Shown: positions 10,101 to 18,244 of the stretch, piece by piece
How the letters are laid out: the number at the start of each line of letters is the position of its first letter
Numbering within the stretch: the first letter of the stretch is position 1
NCBI GenBank assembly: GCA_903839405.1
Contig: CAIMCD010000008.1
Location: 165,867-229,866, forward strand
Direction: 5' to 3'
Length of the DNA: 64,000 nucleotides
Source of the DNA: an uncultured Chlorobiaceae bacterium
GTDB lineage: Bacteria; Bacteroidota; Chlorobiia; Chlorobiales; Chlorobiaceae
Position numbers and translations under genes: made by a program
Notes under the pieces: model-generated
What the model was told of the DNA's origin: nothing
Databases searched by the model: none
The model's input: only the letters and a program-made list of their open reading frames with translations

Positions 10101-13100
10101 GGCTGCGGTTAAAACTGCCCTGGGTCTTGACCCGACGTTGGATTTGTCTACCTATGATCCTGTGGCTGAAGCTACCAGGGTTGGAGCGGATAGTGCCACT
10201 GTGGCCATGGCATTAAAGGTACAAAGTGCCACGATCCAGATTGCCAATATTATTGACATTGCCATCAGTGTTACGCAAAGTGGCGGTGCTTCAGCCGATA
10301 CCGTATCCGGCATTGCTGGTAGTGTTGCCAGTGCATTGATGAGTGGAGCCGGATCTGGACTCAATCTTTCAGATTCTACGGTTATTTCAAATGCCATTGG
10401 TTCTGTGGCACAAGGTGTTGTCACTGACCCACTCTCACTTGCCAGTATCAATCATACGCTCGGGGCAATTTCCGGTGCGGCGGCTGTGGTGAACGCTAAC
10501 ATTGACACTGTTGCCACTGAAGCTTTGTTGCCAGGCGGGACAAGTGATCCCCTCGGCAGTTTGACCCAGATCGTCAGTGCCCAGATTGTTGCACAGGATT
10601 CTGTTGCAACTCAGGCTGCTAGTGCAATAGTTGCAAACGATCCTGGTGCGGTTGTCACCGATCCTCTCCTTATCAATCTGGAGATCCTAGCTGCAGCACC
10701 TCTTGTTAAAGATATTTATGTTAACCATCTCCCGACGGGCTCATTGACGATTCTCGGTACACTCTCGCCCGGAGAGAGGCTGACGATTAACAATACGCTA
10801 GCTGACACCGACGGTCTCGGTACGATCAGCTATCAGTGGCAGGCAGGTGGCGTGGATATCAGCGGAGGGGTGGGTACTACCTACACGCTGACGGCATCCG
10901 AGATCGGCAAGAGCATTACCGTCAATGCGCACTACACAGATGGACACGGAGCGGCGGAGAGCGTGAGTTATACAACAACGGGCGTTGTTGATAATGCCCC
11001 GACGAGTTTGACTGATGTTACGGTTATCCTCCAGAGCAGCAGTGATAGCGGTATCTCGCACACCGATGGAGTTACCAATATCACGACCCCGACGGTTACG
11101 GTTGATTTGAGCGGCAAGGCGCTTCAGGGTGGCGATATTCTGCAGATCATTGACAGCAATCATGGTAATGCGGTGGTTGGCAGCTATATGGTGAGCAATA
11201 CAGAAGCTGCGACCGGGCTTGCCTCAATCGCCATTACCCTCAATACACTGGGGGATGATCCACATGCATTGACGGCGCGGCTCTTTGAAGCGGGCAACAT
11301 GGGTATTCCGAGTCAGAGTGCGACCATAGTAACTATTGATACGCTTGCACCAAGCGTCTTGACGGTGACGGATTCGACCGCAGCCCTCGTAACCAAAGAT
11401 TTGATAACCTTTACGGTCACTTTTGACGAAACGGTAGTTGGCACTGTCAGTACCAGCAGCTTTACGGCAACGAACGGCACGGTCACGGGTGTGACCTCCA
11501 TTGGCGGCAATGCCTGGACAGTCGATGTGACCCCAACCGCCGGCGTAGCGAGTGGCACGGTAGCCCTGAGCCTTGTGGGCACGGGCCTCACGGATGCCGC
11601 CGGTAACGCGGTGCATGCTGCCGACCTCGGCAGCAAGGACAGTCAGGGTATCGACACGCTTGCACCAAGCGTCTTGACGGTGACGGATGCGACCGTTGCT
11701 TCGGTGACGAAGGATGCGATAACCTTTACGGTCACTTTTGACGAAACGGTAGTTGGCACTGTCAGTACCAGCAGCTTTACGGCGACGAACGGTACCGTGA
11801 GCAGTGTAACTCCATTCGGCGGTAATGCCTATACTGTCGAGGTAACGCCGACCGCCGGTGTAGCGAGTGGGACGGTAGCCCTGAGCCTTGTGGGCACGGG
11901 CCTGAGTGATGCCGTCGGCAACGCGGTGCATGCTGCCGACCTCGGCAGCAAGGACAGTCAGGGTATCGACACCCTGGCGCCGAGCGTGCAGACGGTGACG
12001 GATGCGACCGCAGCCCTCGTAACCAAAGATGCGATAACCTTTACGGTCACCTTTGATGAAGCGGTAGTCGGCACCGTCGATACCAGCAGCTTTACGGCGA
12101 TGAACGGCACGGTGACGGGTGTGACCTCCATTGGCGGCAATGCCTGGACAGTCGATGTGACCCCAACCGCCGGCGTAGCGAGTGGGACGGTAGCCCTGAG
12201 CCTTGTGGGCACGGGCCTGAGTGATGCCGTCGGCAACGCGGTGCATGCTGCCGACCTCGGCAGCAAGGACAGTCAGGGTATCGACACCCTGGCGCCAAGC
12301 GTCTTGACGGTGACGGACACAACAGTTGATTCGGTGACCAAAGATGCGGTAACCTTTACGGTCACCTTTGATGAAACGGTAGTTGGCACTGTCGATACCA
12401 GCAGCTTTACGGCGACGAACGGCACGGTCACGGGTGTGACCTCCATCGGCGGCAATGTCTGGACAGTCGATGTGACCCCAACCGCCGGCGTAGCGAGTGG
12501 CACGGTCGCCCTGAGCCTTGTGGGCACGGGCCTCACGGATGCCGCCGGTAACGCGGTGCATGCTGCCGACCTCGGCAGCAAGGACAGTCAGGGCATTGAT
12601 ACGCTTGCGCCTCAGCATCACTTCAGCAATCTTGCAATCACTGCGACAGGTGCGAGCGATACCGTTACCGGTACACTGAGTGCGGTTCTCGGTACAGGGG
12701 AACTGCTTCTGGGATCGGCGGATAACGGTGCCACCTGGACCGATATCAGTGCCAAACTGAGTGGAACGGCAATCACCTGGGATAGCGTAACACTCCCTGC
12801 AAGCAACACGGTCCAGCTTGAAGTGCAAGACCTGGCAGGCAATAGGAGTGCGGTAGCGTCGATAACCAAAATCATTTCGGTAACGGCAGATCCTCTTCCG
12901 CTGGCCACCAACAGTCAGGGCGGCCCCAGCCTTGATGTTGTTCTTCCTCCTGACCTTGCCCTGATTCAGCAAAATCTTACCGGCCCTGCTGTTGCTGATC
13001 CAAGAAGCCATCTTATTGCTGCTACCGATTTTGTTATTCCTGTTGATGCGTTTTTGCTACAGGGGATTGATAACTATCTGAGCACTCTTGACAGCCATAC

Positions 13101-13821
13101 TGAGGTGACCGTGCGTACGATCGATTTCAGTGCAAGCGCGGTTACATCAGCAGGCACAATAACGATTAATGGTCAAGACAGTGCGCAGGATCCCCTGCAC
13201 CAGGAGGCTCTGGTTATTGATATCTCACACCTTCCTGCAGGTACGGAACTGGATCTGCAGAATATTGAATTCGCCATTATTGTTGGCAGTGTTCAAAATC
13301 TTACCATACGGGGAGGGGCAGGGGCAAATATTGTTTACGCCGATGCAGCTAACCAGAATATTGTGCTTGGCCCTGGTGATGATATTCTGCATGGTGGCGG
13401 TGGAGACGATTATATTGGTTCACTTGGTGGTAATGACCAACTCTTTGGTGATGATGGTAACGATACCCTCAGTGGAGGAGCCGACAATGATACCCTTACC
13501 GGCGGGCATGGCAACGATATCCTTGACGGCGGCACGGGTGACGATACGGCCATGTTCAGTGGTAACTTAAATGACTACATCATAAGCTTTAACAGCACTA
13601 CATCAACCTACACGGTAACGGACAAGGTTGCAAATCGTGATGGTACGGATCTCATGACGAATGTTGAACATTTCCACTTCCTCGATCAAACGATTTCGGC
13701 TCCTACGGGCGGGGTTGATCCGTATGCCGGAAACAATGATTTCGGCCATGATGGTCTTGATACTGGAACCGTGGTGATTGGTGTAGGAGTTGTTGGTCTG
13801 CTTGCCTGGGCGATTTTGTAG
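4180..13821 (+). CDS. giant RTX / Ig-like repeat surface protein (DUF4347 at N terminus)
   Basis: A 3213-residue protein, probably exported by the type I system encoded downstream and acting as a calcium-stabilised adhesin. Residues about 39-190 match DUF4347 (key region DRLHFLCHGRPG, then LHFWSC). Residues about 245-665 hold four or five EF-hand-like Asp motifs such as LYDDNRDGTVDRM. RTX nonapeptide blocks of the GGxGxD type occur near residues 864-898, 1142-1182, 1370-1419 and 3061-3127. Ig-like repeats (PTGAVTISGNAIQGQ) lie at about 1580-1860 and 2183-2270, and four nearly identical 105-residue repeats fill about 2388-2807. There is no Sec signal peptide. The C terminus is odd: it ends in a hydrophobic segment, TVVIGVGVVGLLAWAIL, which could anchor the protein or retain it. 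Base composition is like its neighbours. The exact function (attachment, aggregation, symbiosis) is inference. Confidence 0.9.
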   Translation: MNTETVVSGFNGTVLTDLFKHNYFSSPLLDAGIQEQRELIIADSGIDNLELLLSRLAPGTDVLRVGLLVDFASILRGALAKGYDRLHFLCHGRPGQISLGGRMLGVEAFSGSLPGAAGDQFRRPSLHFWSCMTGAGSKGRAFVDTLAHRFGTRVTAFTALVGASALGGSWVPDVMSEDGAGEGVPFRNALAYPHTLVIGLMTINFNGTSSGIAGADEVFNDFYLDPVKLSDTGYIASLLDSNGAVHLYDDTGDGRPERYDFLNLQGALSESGTITYNLDGSFTIISPSGNQSGRFAYDLSGNVVGLYVQNNGGSSAGLNSYRLSADTLVATFTLSNTDTGQLYDDNRDGTVDRMVLVSSVTDQNGNPQTATNAYALTWSDATHYTASGLQKVTFGLTYDTWGRPLSFIAGGFEHSIVWQTKGLDNVVATSTYPGKNAGETVVIQFVDSSGDNIPDQAIYVKSTVSTEIERTQLNLVNWRVDASNHPTSVVLAATSSTNPQAFFSGQVTGSNSSPIAIQIPSVNGSGLISYTLSADTLVDTFTISSSDTGKLYDDNGDGTVDRMQHLWTWTDQHNVTQTDFQDYKLTWSDTTHYTANTQNQLVFGALTDLQGRPTTLFMNGGEQSINWESSVVNGVLATVSSVNGSVSGLLTIIDTNGDGKADEFIYKEVTLGLTTYLAEGILISDNINSPTSITAVMQSSTKPEDVFSGTVTGSNSAPIAFLIPSFNNGNGGNGGNTSSDTLVNNALTFDVGLASPLLAGTGTITIKDASQSGGITSVDIGVGSLALNGAQLTVPLAGTDATGTPYSLSYFGGSRLLVTLPAGIVGVDAVAKAWQVNANNNGSYSLMTMTVVGTTGTSGMDWVTGTSASDAIAAGAGDDFIQWSGGNDTVDAGNGYDTVQLPMNGVNSYTQLDQQGVLHIITSGVTVPPTMADAYRITKMPDSSLQIQKMSADGLSVVATMLLSNAEALAVGNQMHQLQLNAYGGQYISGTPWDDQISLSASTLANLLQVWGDTGHDTLAFDVGAGYSKLEVVKSGGAYVLKGTPDGGGTPVDLGQLAVVSQNNHQYTMTVAGHSFSLNDIEAFHFASGNVTLDVDSGQFAEVSFMASPAMNMITGTPNADSIDADALGAANSAPTANDSINGNGGNDSINAGAGNDSISGNGGNDTIDGGSGNDWAAYSGNRMDYTITNQSGVWTVADTRAGSPDGTDTLTAIEHLSFRDGSLDLSVQFNPAYASSSNNTITGTGFDDQINADALAAANPFKGSQWAYVYFGSQPLYTLGASEFSNLDTVTFTAQELANLTSSGLELWHGANRIDTSFTISAADIINQTGGEYTLHWIGTATQMTLPTWSIPFSYDKEGVQSHNDVINGNGGNDSIDGGAGDDWISGSGGNDTISGGAGNDIINGGDGSDVVVFSGNFADYTINYDAATTSYTVTDKVAGRDGTDVMTAVENFRFADGFAPTLTLFNGAVSLTNEDTEVAITLDALKAHGDQADLDGTVAAFVVKAVTTGTLRIGLDAASATPYDATTNNTVDATHNAYWTGAQNANGTLDAFTVVARDNSGLESSIATHATVSVTPVNDTPTGAVTISGNAIQGQALRVSNTLADVDGLGPITYTWKADGMDILTGVSATSLVLGEAQVGKAITVVASYTDGYGTSESVGSTPTGTVINMNHLPTGAVSISGNAIQGQTLTPDISKLADVDGLGPISYTWKADGMDILTGVSASSLVLGEAQVGKAITVVASYTDGYGTPESVGSSPSGLVVNVNDLPTGVVTISGRAIQGETLSASHSLSDADGLGTISYQWYGGGHAITGATSESYILTASDVGRAISVQASYLDGHGTPESRSSLDTAVVASSTSGLVMDGYLDHALVWVDGNNNNQLDWTDLNSNGHWDSSEGESWTLTDNTGQFSGLVGSGTVRITANPDPSPTNPAHIPTIDISTTKPFTGSYSAPSGSTVVTPLTTLIVAAGGDEAAVKTALGLDPTLDLSTYDPVAEATRVGADSATVAMALKVQSATIQIANIIDIAISVTQSGGASADTVSGIAGSVASALMSGAGSGLNLSDSTVISNAIGSVAQGVVTDPLSLASINHTLGAISGAAAVVNANIDTVATEALLPGGTSDPLGSLTQIVSAQIVAQDSVATQAASAIVANDPGAVVTDPLLINLEILAAAPLVKDIYVNHLPTGSLTILGTLSPGERLTINNTLADTDGLGTISYQWQAGGVDISGGVGTTYTLTASEIGKSITVNAHYTDGHGAAESVSYTTTGVVDNAPTSLTDVTVILQSSSDSGISHTDGVTNITTPTVTVDLSGKALQGGDILQIIDSNHGNAVVGSYMVSNTEAATGLASIAITLNTLGDDPHALTARLFEAGNMGIPSQSATIVTIDTLAPSVLTVTDSTAALVTKDLITFTVTFDETVVGTVSTSSFTATNGTVTGVTSIGGNAWTVDVTPTAGVASGTVALSLVGTGLTDAAGNAVHAADLGSKDSQGIDTLAPSVLTVTDATVASVTKDAITFTVTFDETVVGTVSTSSFTATNGTVSSVTPFGGNAYTVEVTPTAGVASGTVALSLVGTGLSDAVGNAVHAADLGSKDSQGIDTLAPSVQTVTDATAALVTKDAITFTVTFDEAVVGTVDTSSFTAMNGTVTGVTSIGGNAWTVDVTPTAGVASGTVALSLVGTGLSDAVGNAVHAADLGSKDSQGIDTLAPSVLTVTDTTVDSVTKDAVTFTVTFDETVVGTVDTSSFTATNGTVTGVTSIGGNVWTVDVTPTAGVASGTVALSLVGTGLTDAAGNAVHAADLGSKDSQGIDTLAPQHHFSNLAITATGASDTVTGTLSAVLGTGELLLGSADNGATWTDISAKLSGTAITWDSVTLPASNTVQLEVQDLAGNRSAVASITKIISVTADPLPLATNSQGGPSLDVVLPPDLALIQQNLTGPAVADPRSHLIAATDFVIPVDAFLLQGIDNYLSTLDSHTEVTVRTIDFSASAVTSAGTITINGQDSAQDPLHQEALVIDISHLPAGTELDLQNIEFAIIVGSVQNLTIRGGAGANIVYADAANQNIVLGPGDDILHGGGGDDYIGSLGGNDQLFGDDGNDTLSGGADNDTLTGGHGNDILDGGTGDDTAMFSGNLNDYIISFNSTTSTYTVTDKVANRDGTDLMTNVEHFHFLDQTISAPTGGVDPYAGNNDFGHDGLDTGTVVIGVGVVGLLAWAIL
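11341..12600 (+). repeat. four exact-length 315-bp tandem repeats in the RTX gene
   Basis: The unit beginning at 11341, 11656, 11971 and 12286 is 315 bp (105 codons) each time, and a partial fifth copy of the first bases starts at 12601. Long stretches are identical at nucleotide level between units, for instance around the GTVALSLVGTGL coding segment. Each unit encodes one bacterial Ig-like domain. The near identity points to recent duplication or gene conversion and makes copy-number change by recombination likely. Confidence 0.92.
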
Positions 13822-13829
13822 CTGGTTGT

Positions 13830-14127
13830 ATGCGGATTTTATTTGTTCATCAGAACTGTCCGGGAGTGGAAGGGGATCGGCCTCGTGCTCTATGCTGCAA
13901 GCCGGGGCACAATAAAATAAGGTCACAAGGTCTGTTGCGGGTTTTATTACCACCCGGAAGGTGGTGAAGTTGGCTTTGATCCCGAGTTTCCGCCCGGAGA
14001 TGATGGCTATGCCTGCCGGGTGCGCGGTTGTAGCCAGCTCTGTTTGTTACTGGATACTCCCGCTTTGCGTGAAAGGCCGGATATGAGTTGCAAAGCGTTT
14101 GCCTGCCTCATCAGATGGCGCGGGTAA
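13830..14127 (+). pseudogene. remnant of a family-4 type glycosyltransferase
   Basis: Just after the RTX gene, an ATG at 13830 opens a frame reading MRILFVHQNCPG, then RPRALCCKPGHN. This resembles the N terminus of a known glycosyltransferase group (MRILFVHQNFPGQF...LAPALAARGHEV). Further on (about 13931-14127) a frame reads FYYHPEGGEVGFDPEFP followed by DDGYACRVRGCSQLCLLLD, resembling a later conserved block of the same group, and stops at TAA 14125-14127. The roughly 90 residues that should lie between, and everything C-terminal, are missing. It is a heavily deleted relic. Family assignment rests on my recall of the motif and should be searched. Confidence 0.6.
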
Positions 14128-14284
14128 AGAGCTGATCGTTTTTGTTCGGTTTGTATACCCGTGATGCGTTGTTATTGCAGGTTGTTGATTATAAGAAGAG
14201 ATATTTGTGTGACTTTTTTTATGGTGCCGGATGTTGCGAAATAGTTAAATTCCAGCGGTATGCTCATCAAAATCAGAAGGTGTC

Positions 14285-14494
14285 ATGATTATAATTATTG
14301 GTTTTCTTATTGCATTGATTTCGCTTCTCTATCTTTTTAATAAAAAGCAAAGAATCGATAAGCATAAATATACGAGAAAGCCTCGTTATTATCCTCTTTT
14401 AAAAAACGCTCTCAGTTTCCTTGTTCCATTGGTTTTGCTTTTGTTTGTCTATCTTGTTTATGCGTTTTTTGCTGATCCTTCTTTTCTTAACTAA
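14285..14494 (+). CDS. small two-helix membrane protein
   Basis: A 69-residue ORF with a plausible ribosome binding site (AGAAGG shortly before ATG). It encodes two hydrophobic segments, residues about 1-18 (IIIIGFLIALISLLYLF) and 43-65 (FLVPLVLLLFVYLVYAFF), with a strongly basic loop between them. It has no recognised family. It lies between the RTX gene and its exporter genes on the same strand. It could be a small accessory membrane protein or a chance ORF; the membrane pattern and start signal favour a real gene. Confidence 0.5.
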   Translation: MIIIIGFLIALISLLYLFNKKQRIDKHKYTRKPRYYPLLKNALSFLVPLVLLLFVYLVYAFFADPSFLN

Positions 14495-14748
14495 TGCGTT
14501 GTAAAAAAAGTACACCTCACTTTTAGATGCGGCCGGGTGGAAATGCACTGCCTTGCATCTCGCTCTGGCATTGAAACTCCAGGGGTTGTGATGCATAGGG
14601 AAGAGGAGCTTTTGTTTCATGCCGGTCATGAGTGACAATCTTCCAACTCTTTTGGGCGTACAATACACGGTTTTTTTTGTCGCTTTACAGCTTTTTTGTT
14701 GATCTTTTTTCTGCCAATGAGTGAATTATTATGTAAGTCCAGGTTGTT

Positions 14749-16455
14749 GTGAAAGGGGTTAAAGTAAATTCACCGTTGCGCGAAGCTCTGGCTTCACTTT
14801 TCCCCTCTTTCTGGCATGTCTTTTATTTCAGCATTGTTGTCAATGTGCTGGTTTTGGCACCAAGCGCTTATATGATGGAGGTGTATGACCGTGTGGTCAA
14901 CAGTCGAAGTCATATGACGCTTTTGATGCTGACCATTCTTGTAACTGGCCTCTATCTGCTGCTTGAGGCCCTTGAGTGGGTGCGCCGGCAGGTGATGCAT
15001 GAAGCGGGAATGAGGCTTGACAATGCGGTGCGGGAGAGCGTTTTTAACGCCGTGTTTTCGGCACGGCTGCTGCATGTTCCATCCTCAGGTGCTCAGCCTC
15101 TACGGGATCTTAAAACCATGCGCGAGTTTTTTCCTTCCCAGCCGATGCTGGCTCTTATTGATTCTCCTCTTGCCCTGCTGGTTCTGGTTCTGATTTTTTT
15201 CATGAATCCGGTGCTTGGATGGTGCGCCGTTGCTGGCGCTCTGGTGCAGTTTATGATTGGCGCAATCAATGAACGCCGTATCCGTGAGCCACTTCTCGCG
15301 GCAAGCCAGAGCGCCCAGCGTGCGCAGGGTTATGCTGACGGGGTGATCCGCAATGCGCAGGTTATTGAGTCGATGGGGATGCTTAGTCATATCGAGAAGC
15401 GGTGGATGAGCCGCCAGGAGGAGTTTTTGCTGTATCAGGCAGCCGCGTCAGACCATGCGGGCACGAACTCGGCGCTTTCGAAGCTGGTACAGAGCCTGCT
15501 GAGCTCACTTTTGCTTGGTCTTGGTTGCTGGTTGACCCTGAAGGGCGAGTTGCATGGTTCAGGCATGATTGTGGCCTCCATTCTCGGTGGCAGGGTGCTT
15601 GCGCCGCTGGTGCAGATTATCGGCGGTTGGCGTCAGATTGAGGGTGCTCTTGAGGCTTTCAATCGGTTGGAGAGCTTGCTTGTTGAGTTTCCCCTGCCGC
15701 GGAAGGGAATGGCACTACCTGCTCCATCCGGAATGCTCTCGGTTGAGGCCCTTACGGCAGGTGCGCCGCGCAGTCCGGTGCAGATTCTCAAAGGGGTGAG
15801 TTTCAGGGTCGCTCCGGGAGGAGCATTGGCCGTTGTCGGCCCTTCGGCTTCCGGAAAGACAACCCTCGCAAGGCTGCTGGTCGGCATTTGGCCGGCAATG
15901 CAGGGCAAGGTGCGCCTTGATGGACATGATATCTACCAGTGGCAGAAGGAGGAGGTTGGCCAGTACATTGGCTATCTGCCACAAAATGTGGAGCTTTTTG
16001 AGGGGAGCATTGCGGAGAATATTGCACGCTTTGGTGAGCCTGATGCCGATAAAGTAAGTGAAGCCTGCCGCCTTGTAGGGCTTGAGGGTTTCATTGCAGG
16101 GCTTCCGGAGGGTTACCATACCCAGATCGGCGATGATGGCTCCTTTCTTTCCGGTGGCGAGCGCCAACGCGTGGCGCTCGCAAGGGCCGTTTACGGTTTA
16201 CCGAAGTTTGTGGTGCTTGATGAACCCAATGCAAGCCTTGATGAAGCCGGTGACCTGGCCCTGCTTAATGCGGTACGGTTTTTGAAGGCACAGGGGACAA
16301 CGGTGATTGTTATGACACATCGGCTGAATATTCTGGGTGCAATGGAGCATATGCTTGTGCTGGTTGACGGGCAGGTTCAGCGTTTTGGTACCTGCAAGGA
16401 GGTGATGGAGGCGCTGCAATCGCCGCCAAAGCAAGCCTCTTCCCCGAAGCCATAG
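14749..16455 (+). CDS. type I secretion ABC transporter, PrtD/AprD type (first copy)
   Basis: Inner-membrane exporter half-transporter that energises release of RTX proteins. Of 568 residues, about 1-310 form the transmembrane domain and the rest the ATPase. The ATPase is complete: Walker A GPSASGKTT, Q-loop YLPQNVELFEGSIAENIARF, signature LSGGERQRVALARA, Walker B FVVLDEPNASLD with the catalytic Glu, and switch His in MTHR. It has no N-terminal peptidase domain, as in the PrtD/AprD group. It starts with GTG at 14749; a clear Shine-Dalgarno is not seen. A second, diverged copy follows after 13 bp, so the working exporter may be a heterodimer. Confidence 0.9.
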   Translation: MKGVKVNSPLREALASLFPSFWHVFYFSIVVNVLVLAPSAYMMEVYDRVVNSRSHMTLLMLTILVTGLYLLLEALEWVRRQVMHEAGMRLDNAVRESVFNAVFSARLLHVPSSGAQPLRDLKTMREFFPSQPMLALIDSPLALLVLVLIFFMNPVLGWCAVAGALVQFMIGAINERRIREPLLAASQSAQRAQGYADGVIRNAQVIESMGMLSHIEKRWMSRQEEFLLYQAAASDHAGTNSALSKLVQSLLSSLLLGLGCWLTLKGELHGSGMIVASILGGRVLAPLVQIIGGWRQIEGALEAFNRLESLLVEFPLPRKGMALPAPSGMLSVEALTAGAPRSPVQILKGVSFRVAPGGALAVVGPSASGKTTLARLLVGIWPAMQGKVRLDGHDIYQWQKEEVGQYIGYLPQNVELFEGSIAENIARFGEPDADKVSEACRLVGLEGFIAGLPEGYHTQIGDDGSFLSGGERQRVALARAVYGLPKFVVLDEPNASLDEAGDLALLNAVRFLKAQGTTVIVMTHRLNILGAMEHMLVLVDGQVQRFGTCKEVMEALQSPPKQASSPKP

Positions 16456-16468
16456 AGCTAACCGATAG

Positions 16469-18202
16469 ATGGAAAACGAGATCGTCATGAAACCCGAATT
16501 TTTTGATCGCACTATCCTTTCCCGTCAGCTTTGGCTGTTTCGAAGAGAGTTCCTGTGGGTCGGTATTTTCAGCTTGATTGCCAATGTGCTGATGCTGACG
16601 CCGACCCTCTATATGCTCCAGCTTTATCAGCGTGTTATGAAGAGCGGCAGTGAATTGACGCTGCTTGTCGTGAGTGTGTTTCTTGTTTTTTTTTACGTGA
16701 TCATGGCCTTTGCCGAATGGCTGCGTTCGCGACTTTTGGTGCGCTCCGGCGTCCGACTTGATGAAGGGTTGAGTGCGCTTGTCTTCCGGGCCAGTTTTGA
16801 AGCCTATCTGAAGAGTGCCCGCCAGAATGTTTCGGAGGCGTTTTCGGATTTGACCAATATTCGCCAGTTTTTAACGGCTAACGGCGTGATCGCATTTTTT
16901 GATACACCCTGGACTCCGGTCTATATTGGCGTGATTTTTTTACTCAATACCTTTCTTGGCTGGCTCTCCATCTTGTTTGCTGTGATCCAGCTTGGTGTGA
17001 CCTGGCAAAGCCACCGGTTGAGCATGCGCGAAATTGAGAGCGCGTCGGAGGCGGGCAGTGAGAGTTATCGCTATGTGCAGGGCAAACTCCGCAATATTGA
17101 GCCGATTCATGCCATGGGAATGATGGGGAACCTTCGCCAGCGCTGGTTCCGCCTGCATGACGCTTCGCTTGCAAGGGCTGAGCGCTCTCTTGAGCGGCAA
17201 CATCGCCAGCAGGCCTTTGCCAAGTTTGTGCGTTACACCATGCAGTCGCTGACGCTGGGCGCAGGTGCGTTGATGGTGCTTGAGGGCAAAATGTCGGCCG
17301 GATCGATGATTGCCGCCAATGTACTGATGTCGAAAGCCTTGCAGCCGCTTGACCTTATTGTTGCAACCTGGAAGCCTTTTGTTCAGGCTCGTCACTCTTT
17401 TCTTCGTCTGGAAAAACTGCTTGAATCGTTCCCTCCCTCTCCTCCTGGCGTCCGGCATCAGGAGCCTTTCGGCGAGATTCGCCTCGAAGAGGTTTCTGCA
17501 AGGGCCAACGGGAGGGAGAGCCCGATTCTGCATGATCTTAACGTGATGTTTCCAGCCGGAAAGGTGACGGTGGTGCTTGGCCCTTCAGGCTCCGGCAAAT
17601 CAACCCTGGCACGCTGTATTCTGGGTATCTGGCCGCAGCGGGAGGGCAGAGTGCTGCTTGATGGCGAGCCGATTGAGAGCTGGGATCGGATGGAGCTTGG
17701 GCCGCATATCGGCTATTTGCCGCAGGATATAGAGCTTTTTGACGGCTCGATTGCTGAAAATATTGCCCGTTTTGCCACCCCGGATTCCCTGAAGGTGATT
17801 GAGGCGGCCGAGCGTACCGGTATTCATGAGATGATTCTGCGCTTTCCGCACGGCTACGATACCCAGATTGGCGAAGCGGGTGGAGTGCTCTCGGGAGGGC
17901 AACGCCAGCGACTTGGCCTTGCCCGTGCCATCTATGGCAATCCGGCTCTTTTGGTGCTTGATGAACCGAATGCCAATCTTGATGATGCCGGCGAGCGATC
18001 CCTCATTCATGCGGTCAAGGAGTTACAGGGAGCCGGTAAAACCGTGATTCTTGTTACCCATCGTCCCGGAATTCTTGCCGTTGCCGATCTGATTGTTGTG
18101 ATGCAGGCCGGTCGGATTATGCAATGCGGAAGGCGAGACGAGGTGCTTGAGGCTTTGCGCCGCCAAAGGGCAGGGCAAGCCGCCGAAGCCAAACCGGTAT
18201 AA
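16469..18202 (+). CDS. type I secretion ABC transporter, PrtD/AprD type (second copy)
   Basis: 577 residues with the same plan as the preceding gene but clearly diverged. It has six predicted membrane segments, then an ATPase with Walker A GPSGSGKST, Q-loop YLPQDIELFDGSIAENIARF, signature LSGGQRQRLGLARA, Walker B LLVLDEPNANLD and VTHRPG. Both copies keep all catalytic residues, so neither is an obvious degenerate partner. The ATG at 16487 (residue 7) is an alternative start. It is followed after 42 bp by the HlyD-type adaptor gene, and the four genes 14749-20814 look like one operon. Confidence 0.9.
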   Translation: MENEIVMKPEFFDRTILSRQLWLFRREFLWVGIFSLIANVLMLTPTLYMLQLYQRVMKSGSELTLLVVSVFLVFFYVIMAFAEWLRSRLLVRSGVRLDEGLSALVFRASFEAYLKSARQNVSEAFSDLTNIRQFLTANGVIAFFDTPWTPVYIGVIFLLNTFLGWLSILFAVIQLGVTWQSHRLSMREIESASEAGSESYRYVQGKLRNIEPIHAMGMMGNLRQRWFRLHDASLARAERSLERQHRQQAFAKFVRYTMQSLTLGAGALMVLEGKMSAGSMIAANVLMSKALQPLDLIVATWKPFVQARHSFLRLEKLLESFPPSPPGVRHQEPFGEIRLEEVSARANGRESPILHDLNVMFPAGKVTVVLGPSGSGKSTLARCILGIWPQREGRVLLDGEPIESWDRMELGPHIGYLPQDIELFDGSIAENIARFATPDSLKVIEAAERTGIHEMILRFPHGYDTQIGEAGGVLSGGQRQRLGLARAIYGNPALLVLDEPNANLDDAGERSLIHAVKELQGAGKTVILVTHRPGILAVADLIVVMQAGRIMQCGRRDEVLEALRRQRAGQAAEAKPV

Positions 18203-18244
18203 TACATTGCTTTTTATGGCAGTATAAAATAAAATGAGAGTGAA

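Noticed and set aside
11341..12600. Possible CRISPR-like or minisatellite array
   Set aside because: The repeats are 315-bp coding units in frame with one protein, not short repeats with unique spacers.
11224..13011. 595-residue open frame on the minus strand
   Set aside because: It is the antisense of the Ig-like repeat region; the long frame arises from the repeated, biased codons of the real gene, and the translation shows only repetitive arginine/alanine-rich shadow sequence.
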